Source: a virus
DNA length: 39,757 nt
Direction: 5' to 3' (one strand)
IMG/VR virus record: IMGVR_UViG_3300032326_000659
Coordinates: 1 to 39,757 of that record
Shown: piece after piece, positions 22,606 to 31,345 of the stretch
Layout of the letters: each line of letters begins with the position of its first letter
Position numbering within the stretch: the first letter of the stretch is position 1
Program-made: the position numbers and the translations under genes
Notes under the pieces: model-generated
Told to the model about the DNA's origin: nothing
Database searches by the model: none
Seen by the model: only the letters and a program-made list of their open reading frames with translations

Positions 22606-22956
22606 ATGAAAATTGCTCTGAAAAATACACCAATAAATAATTTCTCTACGGGTTTTGCTCAAACCCCTGAAGAATTAATGCAAGCATTGAAAAGTATCCG
22701 TGGGTGGATGCTTGCAGAATGTGATTGGACACAAACAAACGATTCCCCTTTATCTGATGATGTTAAACAGGCTTGGCGTGTTTGGCGACAAGAACTTCGT
22801 GACATCACCCAGTTAGTCAATGTTAATAATGTTCAAGATTGGTTTGAAGTTTCCGACCCTCCTATTGTGGGTCTCCCTAAAACATGGGCTACTTGGGAAT
22901 ACGAGCAGTACAATGCTTGGTATTCTTCTTTATTGGATTCTCACCACGACCATTAA
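22606..22956 (+). CDS. Tail-fibre assembly chaperone-like protein
   Basis: Residues 28-70 match the pattern of the phage tail assembly chaperone family (RGWMLAECDWTQTNDSPLSD followed by KQAWRVWRQELRD). The family usually sits right behind a fibre gene, as here with an 8-nt gap. The C-terminus is Trp/Tyr-rich with a His/Asp tail. It probably helps fold or trimerise the collagen-like fibre. Confidence 0.75.
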   Translation: MKIALKNTPINNFSTGFAQTPEELMQALKSIRGWMLAECDWTQTNDSPLSDDVKQAWRVWRQELRDITQLVNVNNVQDWFEVSDPPIVGLPKTWATWEYEQYNAWYSSLLDSHHDH

Positions 22957-22972
22957 CCTGTAAGGAGGGGAC

Positions 22973-24007
22973 ATGAAAATTGCTGTAGCAACCATCGCTA
23001 AAAACGAAGAACAGTTCGTGCAACGCTGGGCCATATCCTCTTTTGAGGCTGATTATCGGTTTATTTTAGACACGGGATCAACCGACAACACTATTAACGA
23101 AGCAATGCGATACGGTGTTGATTGGGCAAAAAAAGAGTTTACACCATGGCGGTTTGACCACGCCCGCAACCACGCCATGAGTCAAATCCCTAACGATATT
23201 GACTACGTGATATGGCTAGACATGGATGAAGTCCTACAACCAGGCTGGCGGCAAGCCCTAGAAGCCATACCTGAAGGTGTGACCCGCCCCCGCTATAAAT
23301 ATGTATGGTCATGGAACGATGATGGTACGGAAGGTCTTGTGTATGGTGGCGACAAAATCCACGCCCGTCACGGCTACAACTGGAAACACCCAGTCCATGA
23401 AGTCCTGAAACATCAAGGGATAGAAACCCAACATTGGATAGACGGATTAGAAATCCATCACCATCCGGACTCCGCCAAATCTCGAAGCCAATACCTACCC
23501 CTCCTGAAACTGGCTGTAGAAGAAGACCCAGCCGATGACCGCAACCAGTTCTATCTAGCCCGTGAACTGTACTTTCACGCAGACTATGGACTAGCCCAAT
23601 ACCATTTCAGCCAACACCTCAAACTGTCCCGCTGGAACCCTGAACGAGCAGCATCACACCGGTACATGGCGAAGATGCGACCCGACTCTGCCGAGCATCA
23701 CCTGTATCTAGCGGTTGCTGAAACCCCTAACCGTCGTGAACCATGGGTTGAACTGGCTCAGTTGTATCACGACAAGAAAGATTGGGTACGTTGCAAATCA
23801 GCTTGCGATATGGCTCTCATCATCACAGAAAAACCATTGGACTATTTATGTGAAGCGTTTGCTTGGGGATGGCTACCACACGATCTGATGGCTATCTCCT
23901 GCCACCATCTCGGACTCAAACAACAAGCCTCACATCACGGCAACACAGCCCACCAGTTAAACCCTGATGACCCTAGACTCCTAGCCAACCTTGCCTTCTA
24001 CGAATAG
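22973..24007 (+). CDS. GT2-type glycosyltransferase with TPR-like C-terminus
   Basis: The N-terminal domain starts KIAVATIAKNEEQFVQRW and contains LDTGSTDNT (33-41) and the acidic metal site WLDMDEVL near residue 82, hallmarks of GT-A family 2. Residues 175-344 form helix pairs resembling tetratricopeptide repeats (FYLARELYFHADYGLAQYHF, VELAQLYHDKKDWVRCKSAC). A strong AAGGAGGGG site precedes the start. It lies just after the fibre and its chaperone, so a fibre protein is the natural suspected acceptor. Glycosylation of Thr in GPT repeats is my inference. Confidence 0.8.
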   Translation: MKIAVATIAKNEEQFVQRWAISSFEADYRFILDTGSTDNTINEAMRYGVDWAKKEFTPWRFDHARNHAMSQIPNDIDYVIWLDMDEVLQPGWRQALEAIPEGVTRPRYKYVWSWNDDGTEGLVYGGDKIHARHGYNWKHPVHEVLKHQGIETQHWIDGLEIHHHPDSAKSRSQYLPLLKLAVEEDPADDRNQFYLARELYFHADYGLAQYHFSQHLKLSRWNPERAASHRYMAKMRPDSAEHHLYLAVAETPNRREPWVELAQLYHDKKDWVRCKSACDMALIITEKPLDYLCEAFAWGWLPHDLMAISCHHLGLKQQASHHGNTAHQLNPDDPRLLANLAFYE

Positions 24008-24045
24008 GGTATGCTGTTTCTGTCCCCTGTCTCATAGGAGTAGAA

Positions 24046-24171
24046 ATGCCAAAGGTCGGAAAAAAAGAATACCCATACACACCTAAAGGTATGGCGATGG
24101 CTAAAGCCGATGCCAAGAAAAAAGGCATGAAGATGATGACTGGAAAGAAAAAAGCCGGTAAGAAGAAGTAA
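24046..24171 (+). CDS. Lys/Met-rich 41-residue protein
   Basis: A short frame with AGGAG five bases before the ATG (MPKVGKKEYPYTPKGM...) ends as TAATG with the next gene. It is extremely basic and contains alternating Lys and Met/Ala. Small Lys-rich proteins with a KKEYPYTPKGM start occur widely in short-tailed phages, to my recollection; no function is known. Confidence 0.65.
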   Translation: MPKVGKKEYPYTPKGMAMAKADAKKKGMKMMTGKKKAGKKK

Positions 24172-25058
24172 TGTCCACTGGCACTGTTGTCATTAACCGA
24201 ACCCTTCGACAGTTGCTGTCAGGGGTTGTGGAACAAAAAAACAAGGTAGCGGCCCCTGTCACAGTGTCTGCTACTTCTGTTGTTTTGTCGTATGACCTTG
24301 ACGGGTTCCGTGCTGGGTCTGTTTTTGAAATAGACTCTGAACTGTTCTATGTTTGGGAAGCAAACAGCGGATCTAAAACCCTGACTGTTGAACGAGGCTG
24401 GAACGGCACTGTCCCCGCCGCCCACGCCACCAGTGCTATCGCCACATTGAACCCACGGTTCCCACGGTCACAAGTCCTTGAAGCGTTAAACGACGAGATA
24501 CAAGACCTGTCATCCCCAATGCATGGCTTGTTTCAAATCAAATACTTTGACTTGGATTACAACGGTTCCGACATGTACATCAACCTGCCATCGGTATCCA
24601 ACATTATTGATCTTGTATCAGTTCATGTTCGTTATCTTGCTGATGAATACATCCAAATCCGTAAAGTCAAACTAGTTCGAGACATGCCAACCGATGACTT
24701 CTCTAGTGGGTATGCCATAAAGTTTGAACAACCCGCCCGTCAAGGCAGACTTCGTATCGTCTATAAAGCCCCGTTCGTAGCGTTGACAAGTGAAACACAG
24801 AACCTGACTAACTGGGCTGGGCTACCTGCATCTTGTGAAGACATCATCAACCTTGGCACACAAATCCGTATGATGGCTCCCCGTGAAATGAAACGAAACT
24901 TCACCGAATCACAAGGTGACACACGCCGTGCTGATGAAGTACCACCAGGTGCTATCGCAGGATCTATACAGAACCTGATCCGTATGCGCCGTGACCGTAT
25001 CACCGCCGAAGCATCCCGTCTCATTAGGCAGTACCCAACATTTTTGACTAAGGAATAG
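24171..25058 (+). CDS. Neck or tail-adaptor protein candidate (295 residues)
   Basis: A beta-rich N-terminus (TGTVVINRTLRQLLSG, ATSVVLSYDLDGF, EIDSELFYVWEANSGSKTLTVERGWNGT) is followed by a helical adaptor-like part (PRSQVLEALNDEIQDL) and a basic C-terminus (RMRRDRITAEASRLIRQ). The place between fibre genes and the large beta protein, and this domain mixture, fit a protein joining portal and tail. It is translationally coupled to the preceding tiny gene. The call is by context. Confidence 0.55.
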   Translation: MSTGTVVINRTLRQLLSGVVEQKNKVAAPVTVSATSVVLSYDLDGFRAGSVFEIDSELFYVWEANSGSKTLTVERGWNGTVPAAHATSAIATLNPRFPRSQVLEALNDEIQDLSSPMHGLFQIKYFDLDYNGSDMYINLPSVSNIIDLVSVHVRYLADEYIQIRKVKLVRDMPTDDFSSGYAIKFEQPARQGRLRIVYKAPFVALTSETQNLTNWAGLPASCEDIINLGTQIRMMAPREMKRNFTESQGDTRRADEVPPGAIAGSIQNLIRMRRDRITAEASRLIRQYPTFLTKE

Positions 25059-25061
25059 TTA

Positions 25062-26927
25062 ATGTCTTTGACGTTTACTTTTCCGTTTGTTGGAACCCCA
25101 GCGTTTTACACCGGCACATCAACTAGTTCTTTAGTTCCTGATGTGTTCCCTGTCGGTATTGACGGCAGACCATACATGATTGATCAGCGGTCTAACCAGT
25201 TCAGTCGAGCGTTTGAACAACGTGTCCGTGATTCGGTTGACCAATCAACAGCTCCTGGTGAGGCTGCGATTAACCCTGGTGGGTTGTGGCGACGAGGTGA
25301 GGTGTCTTGGCATTTGGGTGCTGGACAGAAATATGCTGACACTGCTGAGGGTCAGGACTACCGGTTTTTTAAATCTAAAGGTGTGAACCCTTGGGTTAAA
25401 GGCCAGTTGACTTTGTTGAACAGTACAGCGTTGCGTGGTGCATCAACCTTTACGGGATCCAATCTTCCAATGGTTGAAGTCAATGGTTATGTGTATGTCG
25501 CTGACGGTCAGACTTTGAAGTACACACAAGATCCGTTTGCTGCTACTCCTGTGTGGACTTCGGTAACTACTGGCGCACCAACGGCAACCATTAACGACAT
25601 CGCTACTGATGGCAAACAAATCTATGTTGCTTACGCTAATGAAGGTGTGATGATGACCACTATCGGTGGTTCTTCTGTTGCAGACCATTACGCAACTTCA
25701 GGTGGTACATACAACTACACAAAGTTAGGGTTCGCTAAAGGCTTCGTTGTTGGGTTTCACAATGACACAGCAAGTAGTCATATACATATTATTCCGTACG
25801 CCGCATCCACTTCTCATGGAACCGCAACAGCAACATTGCGTGACCCGAACTTTGTTTGTGCAGGTTTCGCAGGTGGACAAAACCATATTTATGTTGCAGG
25901 CAGAAGCAGCGACACAGGGCTTATCTATCGTTTAGGTATCAAAGCAGACGGCACGGTAGATGTCGCCATCGTTGCTTTAGAACTACCCATCGGGGAATAC
26001 CCCACAAGTATCTACGGCTATCTCGGTGGCATCCTTATCGGCACCAACAAAGGTGTCCGGTATGCCACTGCCGACAACAACGGCAACTTGATTGCTGGTG
26101 CTCTTATCCCAACAACAGGCGACGTTACTGATTTCACCGCTGAAGATCGGTTCGTTTGGTTTACATGGACTAACTACGACAACACTTCCGGTGGGTTGGG
26201 TCGCCTTGATTTGGCTAGTTTCATAGCCCCTAACACTCCTGCTCACGCCACGGATTTAATGTACAACTCGACTGCTGCTGTTAAGTCGGTGTCTTCCATG
26301 CAAGGCAAACGTATCTTCAGTATCTCAGGTGTTGGTGTTGTGGTTGAAGACACAGCAAACCTTGTTACCACAGGAAGTATTGAGACAGGTATTTACCGTT
26401 GGGGTATCCCAGATCGTAAGTTCATTGCCCGTGTAGATACCCGTTCGTTACCGTTGAAAGGTTCTATTGCTTCGTATCTGTCCCTTGACGGTGCGGATTT
26501 TGATTTTTTAGGTGTATGGAACAACGCTGACGACACCGAAAACTCTTTCAATGGATCAGACGATAAAGCCATTGAAGCTCATTTCAAGTTTGAACTGAAC
26601 CGTCTGTCGGCTTTAGTAGGTCCAACCTTGACTCGTTGGACATCCCGTGCATATGCCGCACCGTTCCGTTCCGAACTGTTCCGTCTGCCACTGCTTGTCC
26701 ACCAACAGTTACGTCTTCGAGATAAAGATTATTTTGTGGATGTCAACGAGGAGTTAGCCCAGTTACGGGATTTAATCCAAGAGCCACGCATCATCACTTT
26801 ACAGTTGGGGTATGAAAACATTTCAGTAATCATGGAAGATATGGAATGGTTGCCAGTTGATGCCACCGATAAAGACTGGGTTTGGGAAGGGACAGCAGTT
26901 GTTACTATGAGAAGTGTTCAGGAATAG
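25062..26927 (+). CDS. Tail-stem or nozzle protein candidate (621 residues)
   Basis: Nearly all predicted strands are short and Gly-rich (for example [58 protein letters not shown]), a repeated pattern typical of beta-propeller nozzle proteins of short-tailed phages. The C-terminal 100 residues contain [18 protein letters not shown] and a final beta domain. It follows the neck candidate by 3 nt. Function as tail tube or nozzle is inferred. Confidence 0.55.
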   Translation: MSLTFTFPFVGTPAFYTGTSTSSLVPDVFPVGIDGRPYMIDQRSNQFSRAFEQRVRDSVDQSTAPGEAAINPGGLWRRGEVSWHLGAGQKYADTAEGQDYRFFKSKGVNPWVKGQLTLLNSTALRGASTFTGSNLPMVEVNGYVYVADGQTLKYTQDPFAATPVWTSVTTGAPTATINDIATDGKQIYVAYANEGVMMTTIGGSSVADHYATSGGTYNYTKLGFAKGFVVGFHNDTASSHIHIIPYAASTSHGTATATLRDPNFVCAGFAGGQNHIYVAGRSSDTGLIYRLGIKADGTVDVAIVALELPIGEYPTSIYGYLGGILIGTNKGVRYATADNNGNLIAGALIPTTGDVTDFTAEDRFVWFTWTNYDNTSGGLGRLDLASFIAPNTPAHATDLMYNSTAAVKSVSSMQGKRIFSISGVGVVVEDTANLVTTGSIETGIYRWGIPDRKFIARVDTRSLPLKGSIASYLSLDGADFDFLGVWNNADDTENSFNGSDDKAIEAHFKFELNRLSALVGPTLTRWTSRAYAAPFRSELFRLPLLVHQQLRLRDKDYFVDVNEELAQLRDLIQEPRIITLQLGYENISVIMEDMEWLPVDATDKDWVWEGTAVVTMRSVQE

Positions 26928-26935
26928 GAGTTTCC

Positions 26936-28264
26936 ATGTCAGCAAAAATACGTAGAACATTTAAGGGTGCTGCTATCTCAGCGGTGCTTGATTCGGGTGG
27001 TGTCACCTCATCTAGTCAAACATCTATAACCCTTTCTACCTCACCATCTACTTGGCCGACAGGTAAGTTTTTTATTGTTGTAGCCCCAGGTACGGCACAG
27101 GAAGAAAAGATGTGTGTCACCTTGTCGGGTGCTACTTTGACTGTTGTTGACCCTAACGTGGATTCTACTTCGGCTTCTACTAATGGTCGTGGTGCTGATG
27201 ATACGACAGCTCGTTCTGCTATTGCTGGTGGTTCTGTTGTTTACCCTGTCTTTACAGCGACAGATGCTGATGAGGCTAACGAGTTGACTTCTACCTACAC
27301 GACACAAGGTGATCTTGTGTATCAGGGTGCTTCGACTTTTACTCGTCTTGGTTTGGCTGGCACTGCTGGTCATGTGTTGAAAGCGAACAGTGGGTTGACT
27401 GCTCCTGAGTGGGGTCAGGTTGGTACGGCTGGTATTGCTGACACCGCTGTGACTGCTGCCAAGATTGCTTCGGCTGTTGCAGGCAATGGTTTGACAGGTG
27501 GTGCTGGTACTGCATTGGCTGTGAATGTTGATGATTCAACTATTGAAATCAATAGTGATTCTTTACGGCTTAAAGACGGTGGTATTACCGTGGCTAAGTT
27601 GGCTCCTGGTGTTGTGTTGTCTGGACCTACAGGGCCTACTGGACCAACGGGACCTACTGGACCTACTGGTGCAACTGGTCCAACTGGTGCAACAGGAGCG
27701 CAAGGTGCGCAAGGTCCTGCTGGTGCAACAGGTGCCACAGGAGCCACAGGTGCTACGGGAGCCACAGGTGCGCAAGGTCCTACAGGTCCAGGACTTCAAT
27801 CAGGTCGCATATTAAACTTGACTGCGAGTGGCGAATTTGTTTTGGATTCAAACACAGGTGTTGACATGATGCGTGTTGACGATGCTCTTGGTGTTTATAG
27901 CCAAACACTTACTGGTGGTCGTGCAGTGTATGTAATTTCATCACAGAAAATTGGTTATCAAACTTCAACTATCCGCACTAAGCAAGACATCACACCATAC
28001 GAATTCAACCAACAAGCAGTGTTGTCTATTGAACCTAAGCGTTTCCGATACAACGACACTGTAGAAGGTGGCGGTGACGACTCGCCATGGCAGTACGGTT
28101 TCATCGCTGAAGAAGCAGTAGAAGCAGGGCTACCCGAACTATGTGGATTTGACGAGACAGGGCAACCTGACTACTTCGCCTATGAGCGTATGTGTATTGC
28201 CCAGCAGCAAATCATCCGCACCCTTTGGGCAAAGGTTGAAGCGTTAGAAGCCCGTCTAACCTGA
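26936..28264 (+). CDS. Collagen-like tailspike with S74-type chaperone domain
   Basis: I use the ATG at 26936 with an AGGAG site; the frame is open further upstream but overlaps the previous gene. The 442-residue protein has an N-terminal beta attachment region, a collagen-like block (about 230-285), and a C-terminal intramolecular chaperone domain from about 338. The latter reads [20 protein letters not shown], then FRYNDT and [16 protein letters not shown], ending in the coiled coil [17 protein letters not shown]74-type chaperones drive trimer folding and then self-cleave; whether cleavage occurs here is unknown. Confidence 0.85.
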   Translation: MSAKIRRTFKGAAISAVLDSGGVTSSSQTSITLSTSPSTWPTGKFFIVVAPGTAQEEKMCVTLSGATLTVVDPNVDSTSASTNGRGADDTTARSAIAGGSVVYPVFTATDADEANELTSTYTTQGDLVYQGASTFTRLGLAGTAGHVLKANSGLTAPEWGQVGTAGIADTAVTAAKIASAVAGNGLTGGAGTALAVNVDDSTIEINSDSLRLKDGGITVAKLAPGVVLSGPTGPTGPTGPTGPTGATGPTGATGAQGAQGPAGATGATGATGATGATGAQGPTGPGLQSGRILNLTASGEFVLDSNTGVDMMRVDDALGVYSQTLTGGRAVYVISSQKIGYQTSTIRTKQDITPYEFNQQAVLSIEPKRFRYNDTVEGGGDDSPWQYGFIAEEAVEAGLPELCGFDETGQPDYFAYERMCIAQQQIIRTLWAKVEALEARLT

Positions 28265-28286
28265 TACACTGTCGCTGTCCATCGGA

Positions 28287-28310
28287 GGGGTTAACCAACA
28301 GGAGAACCCC
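28287..28310 (+). promoter_or_regulatory. Hairpin holding the ribosome-binding site of the holin-like gene
   Basis: GGGGTT (28287-28292) pairs with AACCCC (28305-28310). The 12-nt loop contains AGGAG, and the ATG follows the stem directly at 28311. The ribosome-binding site is therefore presented in, or restricted by, a hairpin loop. This could tune lysis timing. Confidence 0.5.
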
Positions 28311-28601
28311 ATGCTTTCACTGAAAGTAGCCAAAGACGTAACAAGCCGCATCGTGGCATTGTTCATCATTTCCAGTTTGACCATCATCACCGGTTCAAGC
28401 ATCATCAACTCGATGCCAGTCTCTGAAGTACAGATCCCGCTGTGGTACTCGGCAGCACTTGGTGGTTTCCACGCTGTCGCAGACGTACTCGTAAAACTAG
28501 CGAAAGCATCTCTTGACGGGAAACTAGAAGCACACGAAGTGGATGCTGCTTTCGGTGTGAAGCGTGACTCTGCTGCAGAAACCGAAGTTGAGGAAGGCTA
28601 A
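28311..28601 (+). CDS. Holin-like small membrane protein (96 residues)
   Basis: The N-terminus carries one hydrophobic segment (RIVALFIISSLTIITGSSII, residues 13-32). A second, less hydrophobic one (WYSAALGGFHAVADVLVKLA, about 45-64) precedes a charged cytoplasmic-type C-terminus (EVDAAFGVKRDSAAETEVEEG). Size, topology and position ahead of the endolysin fit a holin. The next gene overlaps its 3' end by 38 nt. Confidence 0.55.
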   Translation: MLSLKVAKDVTSRIVALFIISSLTIITGSSIINSMPVSEVQIPLWYSAALGGFHAVADVLVKLAKASLDGKLEAHEVDAAFGVKRDSAAETEVEEG

Positions 28602-29547
28602 AGCCTTACTGATATTTGTAGGGGTGTCAGTTTTCTTTTTCGCTGTCACAGCAAAAGCTGAGAATCCAACGGTTATCGAACCCACAGATTTTTGGTTTCA
28701 TTATGAGCAACCAACACAGTTTTATGCTCGAACATTTCCTGTTGATGGGTTTTGGTCTGACCCTATGCTGTGGTTGTACAACAGTAACGATGAACTAATC
28801 AGGGCTGTTGATGATGTTTATGGTTTGCAATCAGAAATATCAATTCAAGTAGAACCTGGTTGGTACAGGTTGCGGGCTGGTGTGTGTTGTGGGGATCCGA
28901 ACCGGTGGTATCCGCAGGTGCAGTATCAGTTGACAACAAACGGTGTACCAACGACTACTATCGGACTATGGGATACGACGACGACGATAGAGCCAACGCC
29001 TACGAGCGAGCTGTCAACAACCACGACAATGGAACCGACGACAACGACAGTGTTGACCGTGCCACCTTCATCGAGTTTGCCAACATTGTCCAGCACTACG
29101 ACGACACTGCCCGACCCGCCCACGACGACATTGACTTTGAGCCCGCCGACTACGACGGTTCAGAGTACGACTTCGGTGGTGAGCCAGTCACCCTCTACGG
29201 TCTTATCGTCATCAACCTCGGCCCCGCCTTTGGTGATGTCTTCGACGACTATGTTGACGACCCCTTTGATTACCTCTACGACAAGCTCAGAGGGCTTCGT
29301 AAGCCCCGTAGAGACGACATCGACGACGAACCCTACCCTGACCACCCCCTCTTTGGAGACGACGAATCAGAATGGTAAAACATTTACTCGTCGGGTGAGT
29401 CTCGGACCCATCAACTTCACCATCACAGCCACCGAATCCCAACGCCGAACCGTAGTCGCTGCTGCCATAGTCCAAATCACCGCTGTTGCTACAATCTCCA
29501 CCACAGGGGTATCAGCCAACAGCTCTACCACTAGGAGACAAAGATGA
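28564..29547 (+). CDS. Secreted Thr/Ser-rich (mucin-like) protein
   Basis: The start is uncertain: GTG at 28564 or TTG at 28588, both inside the holin-like gene. After a basic segment, a signal peptide is visible (ALLIFVGVSVFFFAVTAKA, cleavage likely before ENP). A compact Trp/Tyr-rich domain follows (about 35-125) with CC near residue 108, then a 150-residue Thr/Ser/Pro-rich region resembling a mucin stalk, and a C-terminal hydrophobic stretch (RTVVAAAIVQITAVATIS) ending in basic residues. It could span the envelope in the lysis pathway or decorate the cell surface. The Thr-rich part uses ACG codons unusually often compared with neighbours. Confidence 0.65.
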   Translation: MTLLQKPKLRKAKALLIFVGVSVFFFAVTAKAENPTVIEPTDFWFHYEQPTQFYARTFPVDGFWSDPMLWLYNSNDELIRAVDDVYGLQSEISIQVEPGWYRLRAGVCCGDPNRWYPQVQYQLTTNGVPTTTIGLWDTTTTIEPTPTSELSTTTTMEPTTTTVLTVPPSSSLPTLSSTTTTLPDPPTTTLTLSPPTTTVQSTTSVVSQSPSTVLSSSTSAPPLVMSSTTMLTTPLITSTTSSEGFVSPVETTSTTNPTLTTPSLETTNQNGKTFTRRVSLGPINFTITATESQRRTVVAAAIVQITAVATISTTGVSANSSTTRRQR

Positions 29548-29957
29548 TTGAACGCATCCTGCGATCATTGTTCAAAGCCCCCACCTCAACAGGGCTATTT
29601 GAAGAAGACCCCAACCTCCCCAAATTTTCTGTAGCCATCCCTGAACAAACCCGTGTCATCATCGGAGTGGAACCAGGCGAAGAAGCAATGCTCGGCTCTG
29701 AAATAGTTCTCGTGCTAGACGGTGAAACCCACGCCACATCCAGCCACCTCATTGGGTTACTCGGATACGGCCCGCATCATCTACGCCGTCGAGTGCTATC
29801 CCGCCTGTTACGTCACCTTATCGGTGCAGGATGGACACTCGCAGGCATGATCATCGTTGTTCTCACCTTGTCTGGTGCGTTACAGATAATCGCACTCATC
29901 ATATGTTTGCTATTCTTTGTTGTTGATCTCATGTCAATATCTTTAAGGAGACCGTAA
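29544..29957 (+). CDS. Membrane protein of the lysis region (137 residues)
   Basis: The N-terminal 90 residues are soluble and include KFSVAIPEQTRVIIGVEPGEE; two adjacent C-terminal membrane segments follow (LIGAGWTLAGMIIVVLTLSG and IIALIICLLFFVVDLMSI). It overlaps the Thr-rich gene as ATGA and the endolysin gene at its stop. A helper of holin or envelope disruption is possible; no spanin lipobox is seen. Confidence 0.6.
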   Translation: MIERILRSLFKAPTSTGLFEEDPNLPKFSVAIPEQTRVIIGVEPGEEAMLGSEIVLVLDGETHATSSHLIGLLGYGPHHLRRRVLSRLLRHLIGAGWTLAGMIIVVLTLSGALQIIALIICLLFFVVDLMSISLRRP

Positions 29958-30484
29958 TGCCAAACAGAAAATACACAGGCAACAGCGATGGTGTGTCACG
30001 AGTAGGGGCACGACCTGGCATCACACGGTTCGTAGGGTTAGCACAAAAGCGTGGCTTTACCAACATGGGAACATTCTCTAACCGTCAAATGAACAACCCT
30101 GCCGCCAAAAAGAATGACCCTAAGTTCTTATCGGTTCACGCAACGGGCCGTGCCTGCGACATTGGATATAAAGACCGCAACCAAGCCCTCGTTATGTGGG
30201 ATTTCCTTATGGCAAACAGCCGTGAATTAGGCATTGAAGAAGTACATGACTACGCTTTTGATGCAAACCTCAACGACAAAGAACTTGGCTGGGGTCGTGG
30301 ATATCGTTGCTCTCGTGGCGAAGGAAACAATCCTGCATCAATCCGCATTTATGATTCAAAAGAAAACGCTGGATCACAAGGCGGGCGTTGGTTGCATGTA
30401 GAACTTTCACCTGAGATGGCTGACGATGCCAACAAGTTTGTTGCCCGTTGGAAAGCCTGCAACCCTCCTCCCGCAATCGACTAA
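29957..30484 (+). CDS. Endolysin, M15-type peptidase
   Basis: The 175-residue protein carries the M15 (VanY-like) zinc-site pattern: SVHATGRACDIG with His61 and Asp68, and WLHVEL with His147. These enzymes cut peptide bonds in peptidoglycan, here most likely in the stem or cross-bridge. There is no signal peptide, so release depends on a holin. The gene lies in the lysis region between small membrane proteins. No separate cell-wall binding domain is apparent. Confidence 0.8.
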   Translation: MPNRKYTGNSDGVSRVGARPGITRFVGLAQKRGFTNMGTFSNRQMNNPAAKKNDPKFLSVHATGRACDIGYKDRNQALVMWDFLMANSRELGIEEVHDYAFDANLNDKELGWGRGYRCSRGEGNNPASIRIYDSKENAGSQGGRWLHVELSPEMADDANKFVARWKACNPPPAID

Positions 30485-30490
30485 ATCATT

Positions 30491-30610
30491 ATGTTCCGGT
30501 GGTTTATGGCAGGCTGGTTTGTTGCTGGTATAACCATCGGATCTATTGTCATCTCTGTATATAAAACCATTGTTGAAACCGAAGACGGAAGCGACTGGTT
30601 CTACGAATGA
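30491..30610 (+). CDS. Tiny membrane protein (39 residues)
   Basis: A frame of 39 residues starts six nt after the endolysin stop and contains one membrane helix (WFVAGITIGSIVISVYKTIV) with an acidic C-terminal tail. Its stop overlaps the next start as ATGA. It has no good ribosome-binding site. Such mini-proteins in a lysis cluster often modulate holin action; that is inference. Confidence 0.55.
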   Translation: MFRWFMAGWFVAGITIGSIVISVYKTIVETEDGSDWFYE

Positions 30611-30837
30611 CTGTTATACAGTGGATTCTTACTACGGGCGCAGTCGTAGGTTCTCTTGGGGTTATCTATCAAACGATTATCCGACCTGTCTATAAGTGGA
30701 TGCACCGCATAGAAAAAGCTGTTACTCATGTAGAGATGAACATGAATAACAATGGTGGTACATCTATGCGTGATGCTGTTGACAGAATCGAGAACCGTTT
30801 AACAATAGTTGAGGATTATCTAACAAGAAAACGATGA
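30607..30837 (+). CDS. Membrane-anchored coiled-coil protein (holin/DUF2746-like)
   Basis: One N-terminal membrane helix (IQWILTTGAVVGSLGVIYQTII) is followed by a basic turn and a C-terminal coiled coil (MRDAVDRIENRLTIVEDYL). This build is common in actinophage lysis clusters and resembles DUF2746-type proteins. It is coupled to the 39-residue gene. It could be a second holin or an antiholin. Confidence 0.6.
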   Translation: MTVIQWILTTGAVVGSLGVIYQTIIRPVYKWMHRIEKAVTHVEMNMNNNGGTSMRDAVDRIENRLTIVEDYLTRKR

Positions 30838-30853
30838 TAATGTCTTCTGTCTT

Positions 30854-30988
30854 ATGACGAACGAAGACATCACAATCCTGTTGAAATACCTCATCAAATC
30901 CGTAGTTCCACCAATGGACCATGACGCTTTCCTACGGGCAGTAGCACGGCTAGAAGCCTTGCAAATGAAGGCTCAAAAAGTAGCCTGA
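30854..30988 (+). CDS. Hypothetical 44-residue helical protein
   Basis: A short frame starting at 30854 (MTNEDITILLKYLIKSVVPPM...) forms two amphipathic helices and ends LEALQMKAQKVA. It lies between the lysis region and the next small gene. Composition is compatible with a small regulator or dimerising peptide; the ribosome-binding site is poor, so this is a modest call. Confidence 0.45.
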   Translation: MTNEDITILLKYLIKSVVPPMDHDAFLRAVARLEALQMKAQKVA

Positions 30989-31009
30989 CCCCTACGGTAT
31001 TATCGCATT

Positions 31010-31273
31010 ATGGATACCTACCCAATCGTTCTCATCAAATGGGCTGACGCACAAGGCGAACAACCAGGCTGGTTATCGCTTGAAGATTTAGAAGACGACG
31101 GGGAAGTAATCGTATCCACTGTTGGGTTTCTAATCCCCGCTGATGAAGCAGGCGGTAAACACGATCATGTTTCAGTGATGCAGTCCTACCACGGAGGCGA
31201 AGCTATACATGTGTTTCGTATCCCTGTAGGTATGGTCAGATCCATGTCTGTTATGGGTTGTACAGAAACCTGA
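31010..31273 (+). CDS. Hypothetical 87-residue beta-rich protein
   Basis: The protein (MDTYPIVLIKWADAQGEQPGW...) has strands IVLIKWADA, VIVSTVGFLIPAD, HDHVSVMQSY and AIHVFRIPVG separated by acidic turns, typical of a small beta-barrel. No catalytic motif is evident. It is the last gene before the promoter at 31284-31312. Similar short proteins are common in phages; function unknown. Confidence 0.6.
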   Translation: MDTYPIVLIKWADAQGEQPGWLSLEDLEDDGEVIVSTVGFLIPADEAGGKHDHVSVMQSYHGGEAIHVFRIPVGMVRSMSVMGCTET

Positions 31274-31283
31274 AAGAAAATGT

Positions 31284-31312
31284 TTGACATTGGTACACCC
31301 TCCGTGTATCTT
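31284..31312 (+). promoter_or_regulatory. Rightward promoter of the recombination operon
   Basis: TTGACA (31284-31289) and TATCTT (31307-31312) are separated by exactly 17 bp, the best rightward sigma-70-type promoter I see. It drives the exonuclease, annealing protein and downstream genes. Confidence 0.75.
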
Positions 31313-31313
31313 G

Positions 31314-31324
31314 CTGTTTAACAG
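31314..31324 (+). promoter_or_regulatory. Palindromic operator candidate CTGTTTAACAG
   Basis: An 11-bp perfect palindrome centred on one T lies two bases after the -10 box, around the expected transcription start. A dimeric repressor there would block initiation. The ribbon-helix-helix protein at 32940 is a candidate autoregulator, unproven. Confidence 0.45.
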
Positions 31325-31345
31325 TTACAACAGAAGGGAAACTTC

